Assembly (NCBI GenBank): GCA_945949085.1
Contig: CAMFDJ010000018.1
Span: forward strand, 1 to 63,396
Source of the DNA: an uncultured Lachnospiraceae bacterium
GTDB lineage: Bacteria > Bacillota > Clostridia > Lachnospirales > Lachnospiraceae
DNA: 63,396 bases
Direction: 5' to 3'
In this document: positions 53,224 through 62,336 of the stretch, one piece after another
How the letters are laid out: each line of letters opens with the position of its first letter
How positions within the stretch are numbered: position 1 is the first letter of the stretch
Made by a program: the position numbers and the translations under genes
Notes under the pieces: model-generated
The model's database searches: none
Told to the model about the DNA's origin: nothing
Seen by the model: the letters and a program-made list of their open reading frames with translations, nothing else

Positions 53224-55560
53224 TTATTTTCTTGTGATATGTAATGTATATACCTTGGTTACACCGGACTGCGAAGTACACTGCAGTTGTACAATGTTTG
53301 TACCCTGCAAGAGCGCAATCGTTCCGGTTCCCGCCACTGTCGAAGTATCTGCCACCGGCAAAGCCTGCACAGTGACCTGATCCACATCAGCTTCCACTGT
53401 CAGGTCATAGCTGTCAATTTCGCTGTCAAAGACAGGTGTCAGTGTCTGACCTTCCACTGCGATGGAAGCAAGATAATAATTCGGGTTCAGGTTACCCGTC
53501 GGTCTAACACAGATTTCCGTCGGCATTTCCGTATAGACCGGAATATAAAATACCAGCTCTGTGTTCTTATCCACATAGGCTTTGCTCATCTTGACTGCCT
53601 CGCTTGCCGCCGCCTGTACATTTGTCATATACTGATGTTTGTAGATGCCGTTCTTGGAATTTACCACATTGAATTTCTGGAAATACAGCGTGTTCTGTCC
53701 CAATTTCACATACTTGGATGCCACATATTTTGCGCCGCCGAGCAATGATTTATATCTGCTGTTCCATGGTCTGTCATAATTGATGCTTTCTGCCGCTCCG
53801 GAAGTAGAAGCATAGATCAGTCCCTGCTTTGTAGGTGAATTCTTCCCCGATGCATAGGCACCGATATTATAATAATTGAAAATATTTTCGTAGCCGGATA
53901 CTTTACCACTGATACTGTCACTTGTCCCTTTTCCCTGCTCCTGATAACATCTGGCAGCCAGATGATAGGGACTGATGCCTACAAGCTGTCCGATTTCCAA
54001 AAACGTATCCGCATAAGATTTCACCGTTCCGTCCGGCTCTGTGTAATCGCCATTCATAAAAGACGACTTCAAAAGCTCCCTGATACCGTCTGTATTCTGA
54101 TATTTCTCATATTCCAGTGACTCAAACTGGAAAATATATGTCTCATCCAAAAAGTTTCTCGGATCCATGAAATAACAGATCAGCTCCTCAGACGCTGCTG
54201 CCCATTTACCTCCATCAAACGTATACCAGACATTCTTTTTCCAGTCATAAGCCGTACCGGCTGTCGATTTCCATGAAGCTGCGGCAGACTTGCTGACAAG
54301 ATTCAGTCCTGTTTTGCTCTCTGCGGCAATGACATCCTGCCATTTCAATCCTGTGTGCACAGCCCGGAATGTCCATTTCGGATATTTTTCGTGAAGCGTC
54401 CGAAGCGCCGTCTTATAAGTATCCGGAAAAGCCTGCTTTATTAAATATTCTTCAAATTCATCATTTGAAAGCTCCGGCACCGCATCATCATTCTCTGTGG
54501 CGATCTCCTGCGGCTGCTCGTTTTCCTTTTCACTTCTGGAGGCACCTTCCGCCTTTTTCTCCACCTTGATAAAGTCGCCTCGTATCCATCCCTTTTTTAC
54601 TTTGTCGCCTGATAAAAAAGTGATATAATACCAACGCTTTTGGTCTGTCGCTTTTTTACTCCTGATCAAACCGATCTGCTCTCCTTTGGAAAGCTTGCCG
54701 ACAATCGCACCCGATACCGTCTTTTTCCTGACATTGACATTGGTTGCCGTCAATGTGGCATATTTTTTCACAGAAGGATCCGCAAGCTGCGGTGGCAATG
54801 TTTTCTGCTCGGTCTGTGTTTCTGTCTGTGTCTGCTCCTTTGAAGCAGTATTCTGCTCTATCTTGACAAAGTCACTTCGAATCCAGCCTTTTTTTGTTGT
54901 CTGTCCCGTGGTAAAGGAGATGTAATACCAGTATTTCCCATCGGTTGCTTTTTTTCTTCTGATATAAGCTACCGTATCACCCTTCGTCACTCGTCCGACC
55001 AAAGCACCTGTCACTGTTTTCTTTCTGACATTGACATTGGTTGCCGTTACAGTAGCCTTTTTTTGACCCGACACAGCCTTATTCGCCGTCTGCGTTGCAG
55101 CATTTGCTGTCGCAGCAGCGTCTGTAACACCGCTGCCTGTCGTCTGCCCGGCCGTCTGCTGCGAAAGGTCGGAAGCATCTATGACTGCAATGCCACCGGC
55201 ATCCTGCGCCGCGCCTGCCGCCTGTTTGTCCTCCGTTTTTTTCTCTTTCTGATATGTGACATAATCTGCGCTGATATATCCCTGATATGCCTTTCCATCC
55301 TTGTTGAAAGAAACACGATACCACTTCTTACCTGCAGCATCTTTTTTTGTTCCCTCCACAATCGTCATATCTCCGTCATTCAGAGTTGTGAGCTTACTGC
55401 CTGTAATTCCTGCCTCACTTCTGACATTCACATGATTTCCCTTGATTGTGCCCGTTCCTTTTGCACTTGTGTTCAGAGGAATCATGATGATCGCAGCCAG
55501 CACAAACAATACTGTCATGAATGCCTGTGCCACAAACCTTATCTTATGCAATGCTTTCAT
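53224..55560 (-). CDS. Secreted SH3b-glucosaminidase cell-wall hydrolase
   Basis: A 778-residue secreted protein. The signal peptide (about residues 1-33) is followed by three SH3b domains (about 38-105, 167-235 and 265-333), each starting with a motif like NVNVRKKTVTGALVGRV. The central region (about 395-690) resembles an N-acetylglucosaminidase domain, with the likely catalytic Glu in AARCYQEQGKG. A cadherin-like beta-sandwich (LASIAVEGQTLTPVFDSEID) closes the C-terminus. The SH3b domains should bind the wall while the glucosaminidase cuts the glycan. A TTGACG-17-TATGAT promoter lies 75 bases upstream. It forms an operon with the next gene. Confidence 0.82.
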   Translation of the reverse strand: MKALHKIRFVAQAFMTVLFVLAAIIMIPLNTSAKGTGTIKGNHVNVRSEAGITGSKLTTLNDGDMTIVEGTKKDAAGKKWYRVSFNKDGKAYQGYISADYVTYQKEKKTEDKQAAGAAQDAGGIAVIDASDLSQQTAGQTTGSGVTDAAATANAATQTANKAVSGQKKATVTATNVNVRKKTVTGALVGRVTKGDTVAYIRRKKATDGKYWYYISFTTGQTTKKGWIRSDFVKIEQNTASKEQTQTETQTEQKTLPPQLADPSVKKYATLTATNVNVRKKTVSGAIVGKLSKGEQIGLIRSKKATDQKRWYYITFLSGDKVKKGWIRGDFIKVEKKAEGASRSEKENEQPQEIATENDDAVPELSNDEFEEYLIKQAFPDTYKTALRTLHEKYPKWTFRAVHTGLKWQDVIAAESKTGLNLVSKSAAASWKSTAGTAYDWKKNVWYTFDGGKWAAASEELICYFMDPRNFLDETYIFQFESLEYEKYQNTDGIRELLKSSFMNGDYTEPDGTVKSYADTFLEIGQLVGISPYHLAARCYQEQGKGTSDSISGKVSGYENIFNYYNIGAYASGKNSPTKQGLIYASTSGAAESINYDRPWNSRYKSLLGGAKYVASKYVKLGQNTLYFQKFNVVNSKNGIYKHQYMTNVQAAASEAVKMSKAYVDKNTELVFYIPVYTEMPTEICVRPTGNLNPNYYLASIAVEGQTLTPVFDSEIDSYDLTVEADVDQVTVQALPVADTSTVAGTGTIALLQGTNIVQLQCTSQSGVTKVYTLHITRK

Positions 55561-55634
55561 CTTAAGCTCCCATCATTTCATTCATCCGTTGTCAATATCT
55601 GCAAGTTTTCCTGCAGACAGAATTATCCATAATT

Positions 55635-55663
55635 ATCATACTATCCCAGCAGACAATCGTCAA
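55635..55663 (-). promoter_or_regulatory. Promoter of the surface-protein operon
   Basis: Minus-strand TTGACG (55658-55663), 17-base spacer, TATGAT (55635-55640). In the 354-base gap 55561-55914 I see only this promoter and the purD terminator; the plus-strand frames there show no ribosome site. Confidence 0.78.
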
Positions 55664-55773
55664 CCCAAATATGGTAGCCCGCCTTTGATTTTGCCGTGAT
55701 TTATGCTACATGTTGTGCTTGACAAGTCATTTTCGTATTTACAGTGCTCTGTTTCCTTTCTCATAACGACAAA

Positions 55774-55809
55774 AGACTTTCGGACAGCTGCTTTGCTGCA
55801 CGAAAGTCT
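55774..55809 (-). terminator. Terminator of the purE-purM-purN-purD operon
   Basis: AGACTTTCG / CGAAAGTCT stem with an 18-base loop that can fold further (GCAGC/GCTGC). On the minus strand it is followed by TTTTG. It lies about 105 bases after purD. Confidence 0.75.
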
Positions 55810-55914
55810 CTCTCTCACATTAAGTTTCTGTCTGTATGCTATTTTGCACGATTTCTGTCATTTTCTGCAGTCTATTGGCATGATAGAGACCGGATCAGGC
55901 TCTGTGACCTTTAT

Positions 55915-57186
55915 CTATGCCTCATCGATTGCCTTACCAATATCAGAGCGCATATATTTGTTATCAAAGCTGACCCACTCTGTCGCTTCGTAAGCCTTTG
56001 CGCGCGCCTGCTTTAAGGTATCCCCCTTGGCTGTAATTCCAAGAACACGCCCGCCGTTTGTCACAAATTTGCCATCCTGCAGCTTGGTTCCCGCATGGAA
56101 GCAGAAATAATCATCCTTATCATCAAATTTCTCCAGTCCGGAGATGGGAAATCCCTTTTCATAAGAGACAGGATATCCATCGGAGGCAAGCACCACGCAA
56201 ACTGCGGCATTATCCTCAAACTCCACCTTCATCTGATCCAATGTGCCGTCGATACAAGCCTCAAACACATCAATGATGTCATTTTTCAGTCTCGGCAGAA
56301 CAACCTGTGCCTCCGGATCACCGAATCTGGCATTGTACTCCAGTACTTTCGGACCATCCTTTGTCAGCATCAGTCCAAAGAAGATCACGCCCTTGAACTC
56401 CCGGCCTTCAGCCTTCATGGCATCAACCGTCTTCTGAAAAATATATTTCTGACAGAATTCATCTACTTCTTTTGTGTAAAACGGACTCGGTGAAAAAGTC
56501 CCCATACCGCCGGTATTCAGACCCTGATCTCCGTCCATGGCACGCTTGTGATCCTGTGCGGAGGACATGATCTGAATGGTATTGCCATCCACAAAGGACA
56601 GTACGGAAACCTCGCGGCCCGTCATGAATTCTTCCACTACCATTCTGTTGCCGGCAGTTCCGAATTTCTTATCCTCCATAATCTCCTTGACACCGGCAAT
56701 GGCCTCTTCCTTTGTATTACAAATGAGTACACCTTTACCAAGTGCAAGTCCATCTGCTTTTAACACGATGGGGAAAGAAGCAGTCTCCAGATAGGCAAGA
56801 GCCGCCTCGGGATCGTCAAAGTTTTCATAGGCAGCTGTCGGAATGTTGTATTTTTTCATCAGATCCTTGGAGAACGCCTTGCTGCCCTCCAGGATTGCCG
56901 CATTCTTTCTCGGACCAAATGCTCTAAGACCCGCTTTCTCGAGTTCATCCACAAGACCGCCTACAAGCGGATCATCCATGCCGACTACCGTCAGGTCGAT
57001 CTGCTCTTCTTTGGCAAATGCAACGATTTTATCAAACTCCATCGCACCGATCGGCACACACTGCGCAATCTGTCCGATTCCCGCATTGCCCGGTGCACAG
57101 TAAATCTTATCTACTTTGCTGCTCTTTGCGACTGCCGAAGCAATTGCATGCTCTCTTCCGCCGCTTCCTACGATCAATACTTTCAT
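55915..57186 (-). CDS. purD: Phosphoribosylamine-glycine ligase
   Basis: A 423-residue GAR synthetase of the ATP-grasp superfamily. It opens with MKVLIVGSGGREHAI and has GDPEAQVVLPRLK, the PurD metal and phosphate region, near residue 290. Length is standard. It converts phosphoribosylamine plus glycine to GAR. The gene is the last of a minus-strand purine operon. A possible internal promoter (TTTACA with TATAGA) lies in the 136 bases before it, but it is weak. Confidence 0.96.
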   Translation of the reverse strand: MKVLIVGSGGREHAIASAVAKSSKVDKIYCAPGNAGIGQIAQCVPIGAMEFDKIVAFAKEEQIDLTVVGMDDPLVGGLVDELEKAGLRAFGPRKNAAILEGSKAFSKDLMKKYNIPTAAYENFDDPEAALAYLETASFPIVLKADGLALGKGVLICNTKEEAIAGVKEIMEDKKFGTAGNRMVVEEFMTGREVSVLSFVDGNTIQIMSSAQDHKRAMDGDQGLNTGGMGTFSPSPFYTKEVDEFCQKYIFQKTVDAMKAEGREFKGVIFFGLMLTKDGPKVLEYNARFGDPEAQVVLPRLKNDIIDVFEACIDGTLDQMKVEFEDNAAVCVVLASDGYPVSYEKGFPISGLEKFDDKDDYFCFHAGTKLQDGKFVTNGGRVLGITAKGDTLKQARAKAYEATEWVSFDNKYMRSDIGKAIDEA

Positions 57187-57322
57187 AATCTGTCTCCTTT
57201 AACGTGTATATGCAGTTTTTCTATTCCAGTCTTTCTTTTCCGATTTTCTTTGTTCTATATGTCATTTCAGAAAGTTATGTAAACCATCTGCCGGTTTTGC
57301 GAAAACAGCTTCCGCTTACTGC

Positions 57323-57949
57323 TCACTCAGCAATTTTTACAAGTCCATCCACAATGCTGACCTTACCGTTTGCGATAAGATCAATGGCGCGCGGCAGAAT
57401 CTGCCACTCTGCCTGTTCCATGACTTTAAGCTGCAGGCTCTTTGCGTCCATACCCTGATCCACTTCCACGGCCTTCTGCAAAATGATCGGTCCTGTATCC
57501 GTTCCGTCATCCACAAAATGAACAGTTGCACCTGTCACTTTAACACCGCGCGCCAGAACACCCTCGTGTACCTTCAGTCCGTAATAGCCTTTGCCGCAGA
57601 AAGAAGGAATCAGCGACGGGTGGATATTAATGATACAACCTGCAAATTCACTTACCACTGCAGGAGGAATATTGACAAGAAATCCTGCCAGTACAACAAG
57701 ATCCGGCTGAAATTCCTTCAATCCTGTCAAAAGTGCATCGTTGAACCGGTTTCTGTCTTCATAATCCTTGGGTGAAATGCAAACTGCTTTTATACCTTTC
57801 TTTTTTGCTCTCTCAAGCGCATAAGCTCCGGCATTATTACTGATCACTCCTACAATCTCTGTATTTGTGATCATGCCGTTATCGATTGCATCCAGAATCG
57901 CCTGCAGATTGGTTCCGCCGCCCGAAACACAAACGACTGCTCTTAGCAT
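57323..57949 (-). CDS. purN: Phosphoribosylglycinamide formyltransferase
   Basis: A 208-residue GAR formyltransferase. It has VCVSGGGTNLQAILDA at the N-terminus and the catalytic IINIHPSLIPSFCGKGYYG with Asn-His, then DDGTDTGPIIL with the Asp. It uses 10-formyl-THF. The start overlaps the purM stop, so translation is coupled. About 136 bases separate it from purD. Confidence 0.96.
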   Translation of the reverse strand: MLRAVVCVSGGGTNLQAILDAIDNGMITNTEIVGVISNNAGAYALERAKKKGIKAVCISPKDYEDRNRFNDALLTGLKEFQPDLVVLAGFLVNIPPAVVSEFAGCIINIHPSLIPSFCGKGYYGLKVHEGVLARGVKVTGATVHFVDDGTDTGPIILQKAVEVDQGMDAKSLQLKVMEQAEWQILPRAIDLIANGKVSIVDGLVKIAE

Positions 57950-58968
57950 AATGTCACTCCCTTTTCACCTGCTTCAATATTACCAACGACGTAAGGAACA
58001 TCTCCTGCTTCTTTGATTGCCTGCATTGTTTTCTCTACATCTGCAGGATCCACTGCAACGATCATACCAAGACCCATGTTATAGGTGTTATACATCATTT
58101 CTTCTGCGATATCGCCGGTTTTCTGTAATAATTTGAAGATGGCAGGCACTTCGTAGCTGTCTTTCTTCACCACTGCACGTACGCCTTCCGGCAGCATTCT
58201 TGGAATATTCTCATAGAATCCGCCACCTGTGATATGGCTGCAGCCCTTTACCGTTACACCTGCATTCTTTACACTTTTGAGCGCTTTCACATAAATTCTT
58301 GTAGGAGCGAGTAATGCTTCACCGAGTGTCTTGCCAAGTTCATCATAATATGTATCAAGGCTTTCCTTTGTCATCTCAAATACTTTACGAACAAGTGAGA
58401 AACCATTACTGTGTACACCTGAGCTTGCCATACCGATGAGGACATCTCCCGGTTTGATGTTTTCGCCGCTTATAAAATCTTTTTTATCAACCACACCAAC
58501 TGCAAATCCGGCAAGATCGTATTCATCCTCTTCCATAAGTCCCGGATGCTCCGCTGTCTCACCGCCTACCAGAGCACACTCTGACTGAATGCAGCCCTCT
58601 GCCACACCGCTTACAATTGTTGCGATTTTTTCGGGATAGTTTTTGCCGCATGCGATATAATCCAGAAAGAATAAAGGCTCTCCGCCGGAGCATGCGATAT
58701 CATTCACACACATTGCAACCGCATCAATACCGATGGTATCATGCTTGTCCATCACAAATGCCAGCTTCACCTTGGTTCCGCATCCGTCCGTACCGGAGAG
58801 CAGAATCGGTTCCTCCATATTTTTGATGGCACTAAGGTCAAATGCTCCCGCAAAACCGCCGATACCGCCAAGTACCTCAGGTCTCATAGTCGCCTTGACA
58901 TGCTTTTTCATCAGTTCCACTGATTTGTATCCAGCTTCAATATCCACACCTGCTTTTTTATAATCCAT
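57943..58968 (-). CDS. purM: Phosphoribosylformylglycinamidine cyclo-ligase
   Basis: A 341-residue AIR synthetase. It starts DYKKAGVDIEAGYKSVELMK and contains LLSGTDGCGTKVKLAF and ALVGGETAEHPGLM, the conserved glycine and aspartate motifs. The chosen start at 58968 has a perfect AAGGAG nine bases upstream; the longer frame begins seven codons earlier. It overlaps purN by seven bases. Confidence 0.96.
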   Translation of the reverse strand: MDYKKAGVDIEAGYKSVELMKKHVKATMRPEVLGGIGGFAGAFDLSAIKNMEEPILLSGTDGCGTKVKLAFVMDKHDTIGIDAVAMCVNDIACSGGEPLFFLDYIACGKNYPEKIATIVSGVAEGCIQSECALVGGETAEHPGLMEEDEYDLAGFAVGVVDKKDFISGENIKPGDVLIGMASSGVHSNGFSLVRKVFEMTKESLDTYYDELGKTLGEALLAPTRIYVKALKSVKNAGVTVKGCSHITGGGFYENIPRMLPEGVRAVVKKDSYEVPAIFKLLQKTGDIAEEMMYNTYNMGLGMIVAVDPADVEKTMQAIKEAGDVPYVVGNIEAGEKGVTLC

Positions 58969-59012
58969 TTTTGTTTTCTCCTTATACATATTCTATCGCT
59001 ATTCACTTTCCT

Positions 59013-59513
59013 CTAATAATTCTTGTATCCGACTTCCTGTAATCTTGCATCCTTCTTCTGCACGGATTCCTTCAGACTCTGTGAATAGTCTTTCAGACGC
59101 TGCAGAAGTGCCTCGTCAGACGTTGCAAGAATCTTGGCTGCCAGAAGTCCTGCGTTTGCCCCGCCGTTGATGGCAACTGTCGCAACCGGAATGCCGGACG
59201 GCATCTGTACGATGGAATATAAAGAATCTCTTCCGCCCAGAGAAGTCGTATGCATAGGAATACCGATGACCGGCATCGGGAATATTGCCGCACACATACC
59301 CGGCAGATGTGCCGCCATACCTGCTCCTGCGATGATTACCTTAAAGCCCTTCTCTTCCGCGCTCTTTGCATATTCAAAGAACACATCCGGCTCTCTGTGC
59401 GCAGAAATGATGGTCATCTCATACGAAACACCCAGTTCCTCCAAAATGTCTGCTGCCTTGCTCATAACGGGCATGTCTGAATCAGATCCCATTACAATTC
59501 CTACCTGTGCCAT
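59013..59513 (-). CDS. purE: 5-(carboxyamino)imidazole ribonucleotide mutase
   Basis: A 166-residue class I PurE. The signature GIVMGSDSDMPVMSKAADIL is followed by AHREPDVFFEYAKSAEEKG and AGMAAHLPGMCAAI, which are the active-site loop motifs. It works downstream of PurK, which is not in the window. The ATG at 59513 has GAGGAGG seven bases upstream; the open frame before it is not PurE-like. It is the first gene of the purE-purM-purN-purD operon. Confidence 0.96.
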   Translation of the reverse strand: MAQVGIVMGSDSDMPVMSKAADILEELGVSYEMTIISAHREPDVFFEYAKSAEEKGFKVIIAGAGMAAHLPGMCAAIFPMPVIGIPMHTTSLGGRDSLYSIVQMPSGIPVATVAINGGANAGLLAAKILATSDEALLQRLKDYSQSLKESVQKKDARLQEVGYKNY

Positions 59514-59651
59514 GTCATTTCCTCCTCGTTTTCCGGACAGAGTCTCTGTCTCTTTCTTGTTTTGCAAAGATCAGGGGATTTCCCTGTTCCTCGCCCGCAT
59601 CACATAATGTTATGTCAACCGATATATGGTAACATATACACATACAGTTTC

Positions 59652-59680
59652 AGTTTACAAATTTCTCAACTTTCAGTCAA
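59652..59680 (-). promoter_or_regulatory. Possible promoter of the purE operon
   Basis: Minus-strand TTGACT (59675-59680), 17-base spacer, TAAACT (59652-59657). A dyad ACATAA-TG-TTATGT (about 59612-59625) sits between it and purE. No guanine riboswitch or PurR box was recognised. Confidence 0.5.
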
Positions 59681-59718
59681 TCTTTTTGTCAAAAAAACAT
59701 CAGATTTGAATCATAGAA

Positions 59719-61776
59719 TTAAGATGCGCCAAACGCTTCATTGAGTTTTTCTGTCCCCGGTAGCACAAAGCGGCCGTTTTCTATGATCATGATACGACTT
59801 CCGTCTGCCCTTTCCCCATAGAGCGATCCGAGCTCATCGTAAGGTATGGTGATATCTGTGTGACATTGAAAATATGCCTTTTCCATATCGGTTTTCCTAA
59901 GCAGCGATACTTCATTGTCCCTTGCCACAATTTCTTTGCCATCCGGATTGAATACTGCCACATCCTCCGCGTGAGAATAACAGGTATCACCCAGTGCAAA
60001 ATGCGGTCCTGTCTTTTCTGCAATCAGGATGGGAAGTCTGTCCTCAATCTGGTACCGCCGTCCCATGACATATGCTGTCGTGTTTGTTCCGATCGCAAAT
60101 TCGCCGAGGGGCAGACTTTCATGATGATACAGAACGTTCTCGCGGATCAGCTTTTCGCCCTCCGCCGCATCCTCGAAATTGCCGCAGGAAACTGCCGTCG
60201 TCATACCGTCCGAAAAGACAACCCGCAGATCCCGGTATTCCAGTTCATGCAGAAATACCTTGCTGACATGCAAAAGACCTTCCGTGCCGGCTAATACCGG
60301 TGAAGTGAACACCTCGCCCACCGGAATATTCACATCTGCCACGCAATTTTCAAATTTCGTCTGCTTGACTACATCCGTAAGCGGTTTCAGCATAACCTTC
60401 AGGTCTGTTTCATTACCGTTCATGCCCTTAATGCAGACATATTCCGCAGTGTCCAGCGCGTCGATCAGGACCTGCTGGATATCCTCGTAGGTCTGATAAT
60501 CCAGCGTATTCAGCCGGATTGTCTCCTCCATGATTTCTTCATACCGGTCGCCAATCTCCGGAACCGGGAACGCGATAATGGTAAAACTGCGCTCATCCCC
60601 CGGAATATACGCATTGACCAATTGCCCCAGCTGACCGTAATACCATGTGGAAAGCTGCTGCTGTTTTTCGGAAAGACGAAGGGCATCTTCGCAGACAGCC
60701 GGAGAAAACGGCACCTCTCCAAAGACCTCCACCCATGCCGGTCCCGCCATCAGACCTGCAAGCGTCTTATACATTTCGTGCGCCTGCTTCTGCAGCTCGA
60801 GTTTTCTGTTTGCCAGCTTTTTATCCAGAAACAGTGCCTCGTCCTCTCTGTGATCATATTCATACTGTTTGTTCGGACTCTGTGAATAATAGCCGGCAAT
60901 ATTGGTTCCGCGCTTCGTAAAGATACTGTGCGGTGTCCGCATGATGACGGGCTGCAGTTCCAACTTCGCAAAGTTTTCTATAGCTAACTTTATCATCCGT
61001 TCGAATCCGATTGGATAAGCAATCTGTACCACCTTCTTTTTCGACAGATCCTTATTACCCTTGACAAAACCGATACGATATCCCTCCGTGTAGGTATCGG
61101 CCATCAGACGCAACTGCTCCTGCGGAACCTGATTCAGATACCTTGCCGTACCGAGCTGATTTTCTGAGATATATTCCCCAAAGCGGTACAGATACCGAAG
61201 ATCGGACAAGTCTGATTCCATGATAATACGATACGCAAAATCCGCTGCAGGATCCACCTTTTCCCTGACCCGTTCCATCGTCATCTCATCCATATAATCA
61301 TAAACAAAGAAATACAGAATCTCAGAAACATCCTCCACCTTCGGCAAAGTATCTCCCTCTTCTGCCGCATAATAAAACGAAGCATAGATCTCCAGGAATA
61401 CTTCCATATGGATGACAAGTCCGAAAAGCTTCTGTTCAAACACATCCGTGATGCAGCTGCGAATCTGTGTGTACAGAAAGGAGAGCCGCTGCCCGTACTC
61501 TTTTCCCAGACATTTACATGCATAGGCAGGATTTGCATAGCTTGTGTCATATTGCCCTGCCATCACATCCTCATACATTTTTTTATTGTCTTCGGCTAAT
61601 TTTTCTATCGGCTGCTCGAAATAATCGCCACCGTCAATCTGTTCATACAGATCCGCAAGCTGCAAAAGAAATACTGCCACACTTTTAAAATATTGTCCGA
61701 AGGGCGCACTGACCAAATTCTCGTCAAGAAGTTCTCCCAGCCTTTCCTTTGCCAGTACATATCGTTCATTCATCAT
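59719..61776 (-). CDS. M29-family aminopeptidase with a long N-terminal extension
   Basis: A 685-residue protein whose C-terminal half is an M29 aminopeptidase. Likely metal ligands: Glu in IPVGEVFTSP (about residue 486), Glu in LGEFAIGTN (about 557), His in GPHFALGD (about 591) and the HxD pair in QCHTDITIPY (about 638). A typical M29 enzyme has about 410 residues, so the first 280 residues, including helical segments, are extra and of unknown role. It starts ATGATG overlapping the stop of the upstream small membrane gene, so it is coupled. GGGAG is the Shine-Dalgarno. Confidence 0.85.
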   Translation of the reverse strand: MMNERYVLAKERLGELLDENLVSAPFGQYFKSVAVFLLQLADLYEQIDGGDYFEQPIEKLAEDNKKMYEDVMAGQYDTSYANPAYACKCLGKEYGQRLSFLYTQIRSCITDVFEQKLFGLVIHMEVFLEIYASFYYAAEEGDTLPKVEDVSEILYFFVYDYMDEMTMERVREKVDPAADFAYRIIMESDLSDLRYLYRFGEYISENQLGTARYLNQVPQEQLRLMADTYTEGYRIGFVKGNKDLSKKKVVQIAYPIGFERMIKLAIENFAKLELQPVIMRTPHSIFTKRGTNIAGYYSQSPNKQYEYDHREDEALFLDKKLANRKLELQKQAHEMYKTLAGLMAGPAWVEVFGEVPFSPAVCEDALRLSEKQQQLSTWYYGQLGQLVNAYIPGDERSFTIIAFPVPEIGDRYEEIMEETIRLNTLDYQTYEDIQQVLIDALDTAEYVCIKGMNGNETDLKVMLKPLTDVVKQTKFENCVADVNIPVGEVFTSPVLAGTEGLLHVSKVFLHELEYRDLRVVFSDGMTTAVSCGNFEDAAEGEKLIRENVLYHHESLPLGEFAIGTNTTAYVMGRRYQIEDRLPILIAEKTGPHFALGDTCYSHAEDVAVFNPDGKEIVARDNEVSLLRKTDMEKAYFQCHTDITIPYDELGSLYGERADGSRIMIIENGRFVLPGTEKLNEAFGAS

Positions 61777-62093
61777 AATCCAAACACTCCCGCATACAGA
61801 ATAAATCCTCCCGCAAACACACCGAGGATATTAAGTAAAATACCCAGATTGGAAAAAAAATAAAACTTGTCTTTTTCCAATCTGGATAAAATGCCCAGTA
61901 CAAGGCCGGCCACGCTGAAGATCAAAGCAAGCAGAACCGCCATGCCGAGTCTCTGACTGGGGGCACCGCCCTGCTGAAACGAAGAAAATACTGCCAGACC
62001 GATTGAAGCGTCCGACAGTATTCCCAGTATCGTTGACATGATTCCTCGCTGCGGGGTGCTCTTGTTCGTAAACATGTAGTTTTTTCTACGCAT
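61773..62093 (-). CDS. Small membrane protein, DUF6142-like
   Basis: A 106-residue protein with three membrane segments (IMSTILGILSDASIGLAVF, LGMAVLLALIFSVAGLVLGIL and FFSNLGILLNILGVFAGGFILYAGVF). The N-terminus NYMFTNKSTPQRGIM resembles a family that I recall as DUF6142, but this was not checked. It overlaps the M29 peptidase start and follows the 50-residue gene by 17 bases. AGGGG precedes the ATG. Confidence 0.7.
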   Translation of the reverse strand: MRRKNYMFTNKSTPQRGIMSTILGILSDASIGLAVFSSFQQGGAPSQRLGMAVLLALIFSVAGLVLGILSRLEKDKFYFFSNLGILLNILGVFAGGFILYAGVFGL

Positions 62094-62110
62094 GATACCC
62101 CTGCCTTTTC

Positions 62111-62263
62111 TTAAAATAGAATCTTTGATTTGGCTGCAAGGAGCTTTCCACCGGAGATGATCATCAGCACGCCGCTGACAACACCGACTACCAAAAGCAC
62201 CACACCGATTGTAATATTGAGTGCACCGCTGCCTGTCATTGTTTTATATACCTTTTCTTCCAT
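62111..62263 (-). CDS. Small 50-residue membrane protein
   Basis: A short ORF with ATG at 62263, TAA at 62113 and GGAG six bases before the start. It encodes MEEKVYKTMTGSGALNITIG, one strongly hydrophobic segment (IGVVLLVVGVVSGVLMIIS) and a Lys-containing tail. It fits between pyrE and the DUF6142-like gene in the same orientation, where a gap of over 200 bases would otherwise remain. Function unknown. Confidence 0.75.
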   Translation of the reverse strand: MEEKVYKTMTGSGALNITIGVVLLVVGVVSGVLMIISGGKLLAAKSKILF

Positions 62264-62336
62264 TTTTGGCTCCATCCTTTCTATTCATCCTTTACACAAT
62301 TACCGATATGATCCGAAACAATTTTCTATATCGGCT

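Noticed and set aside
59568..59700. Guanine riboswitch or PurR box upstream of purE
   Set aside because: I looked for the conserved purine-riboswitch core and PurBox sequences in the leader but found only a simple dyad (ACATAA-TG-TTATGT) and a promoter.
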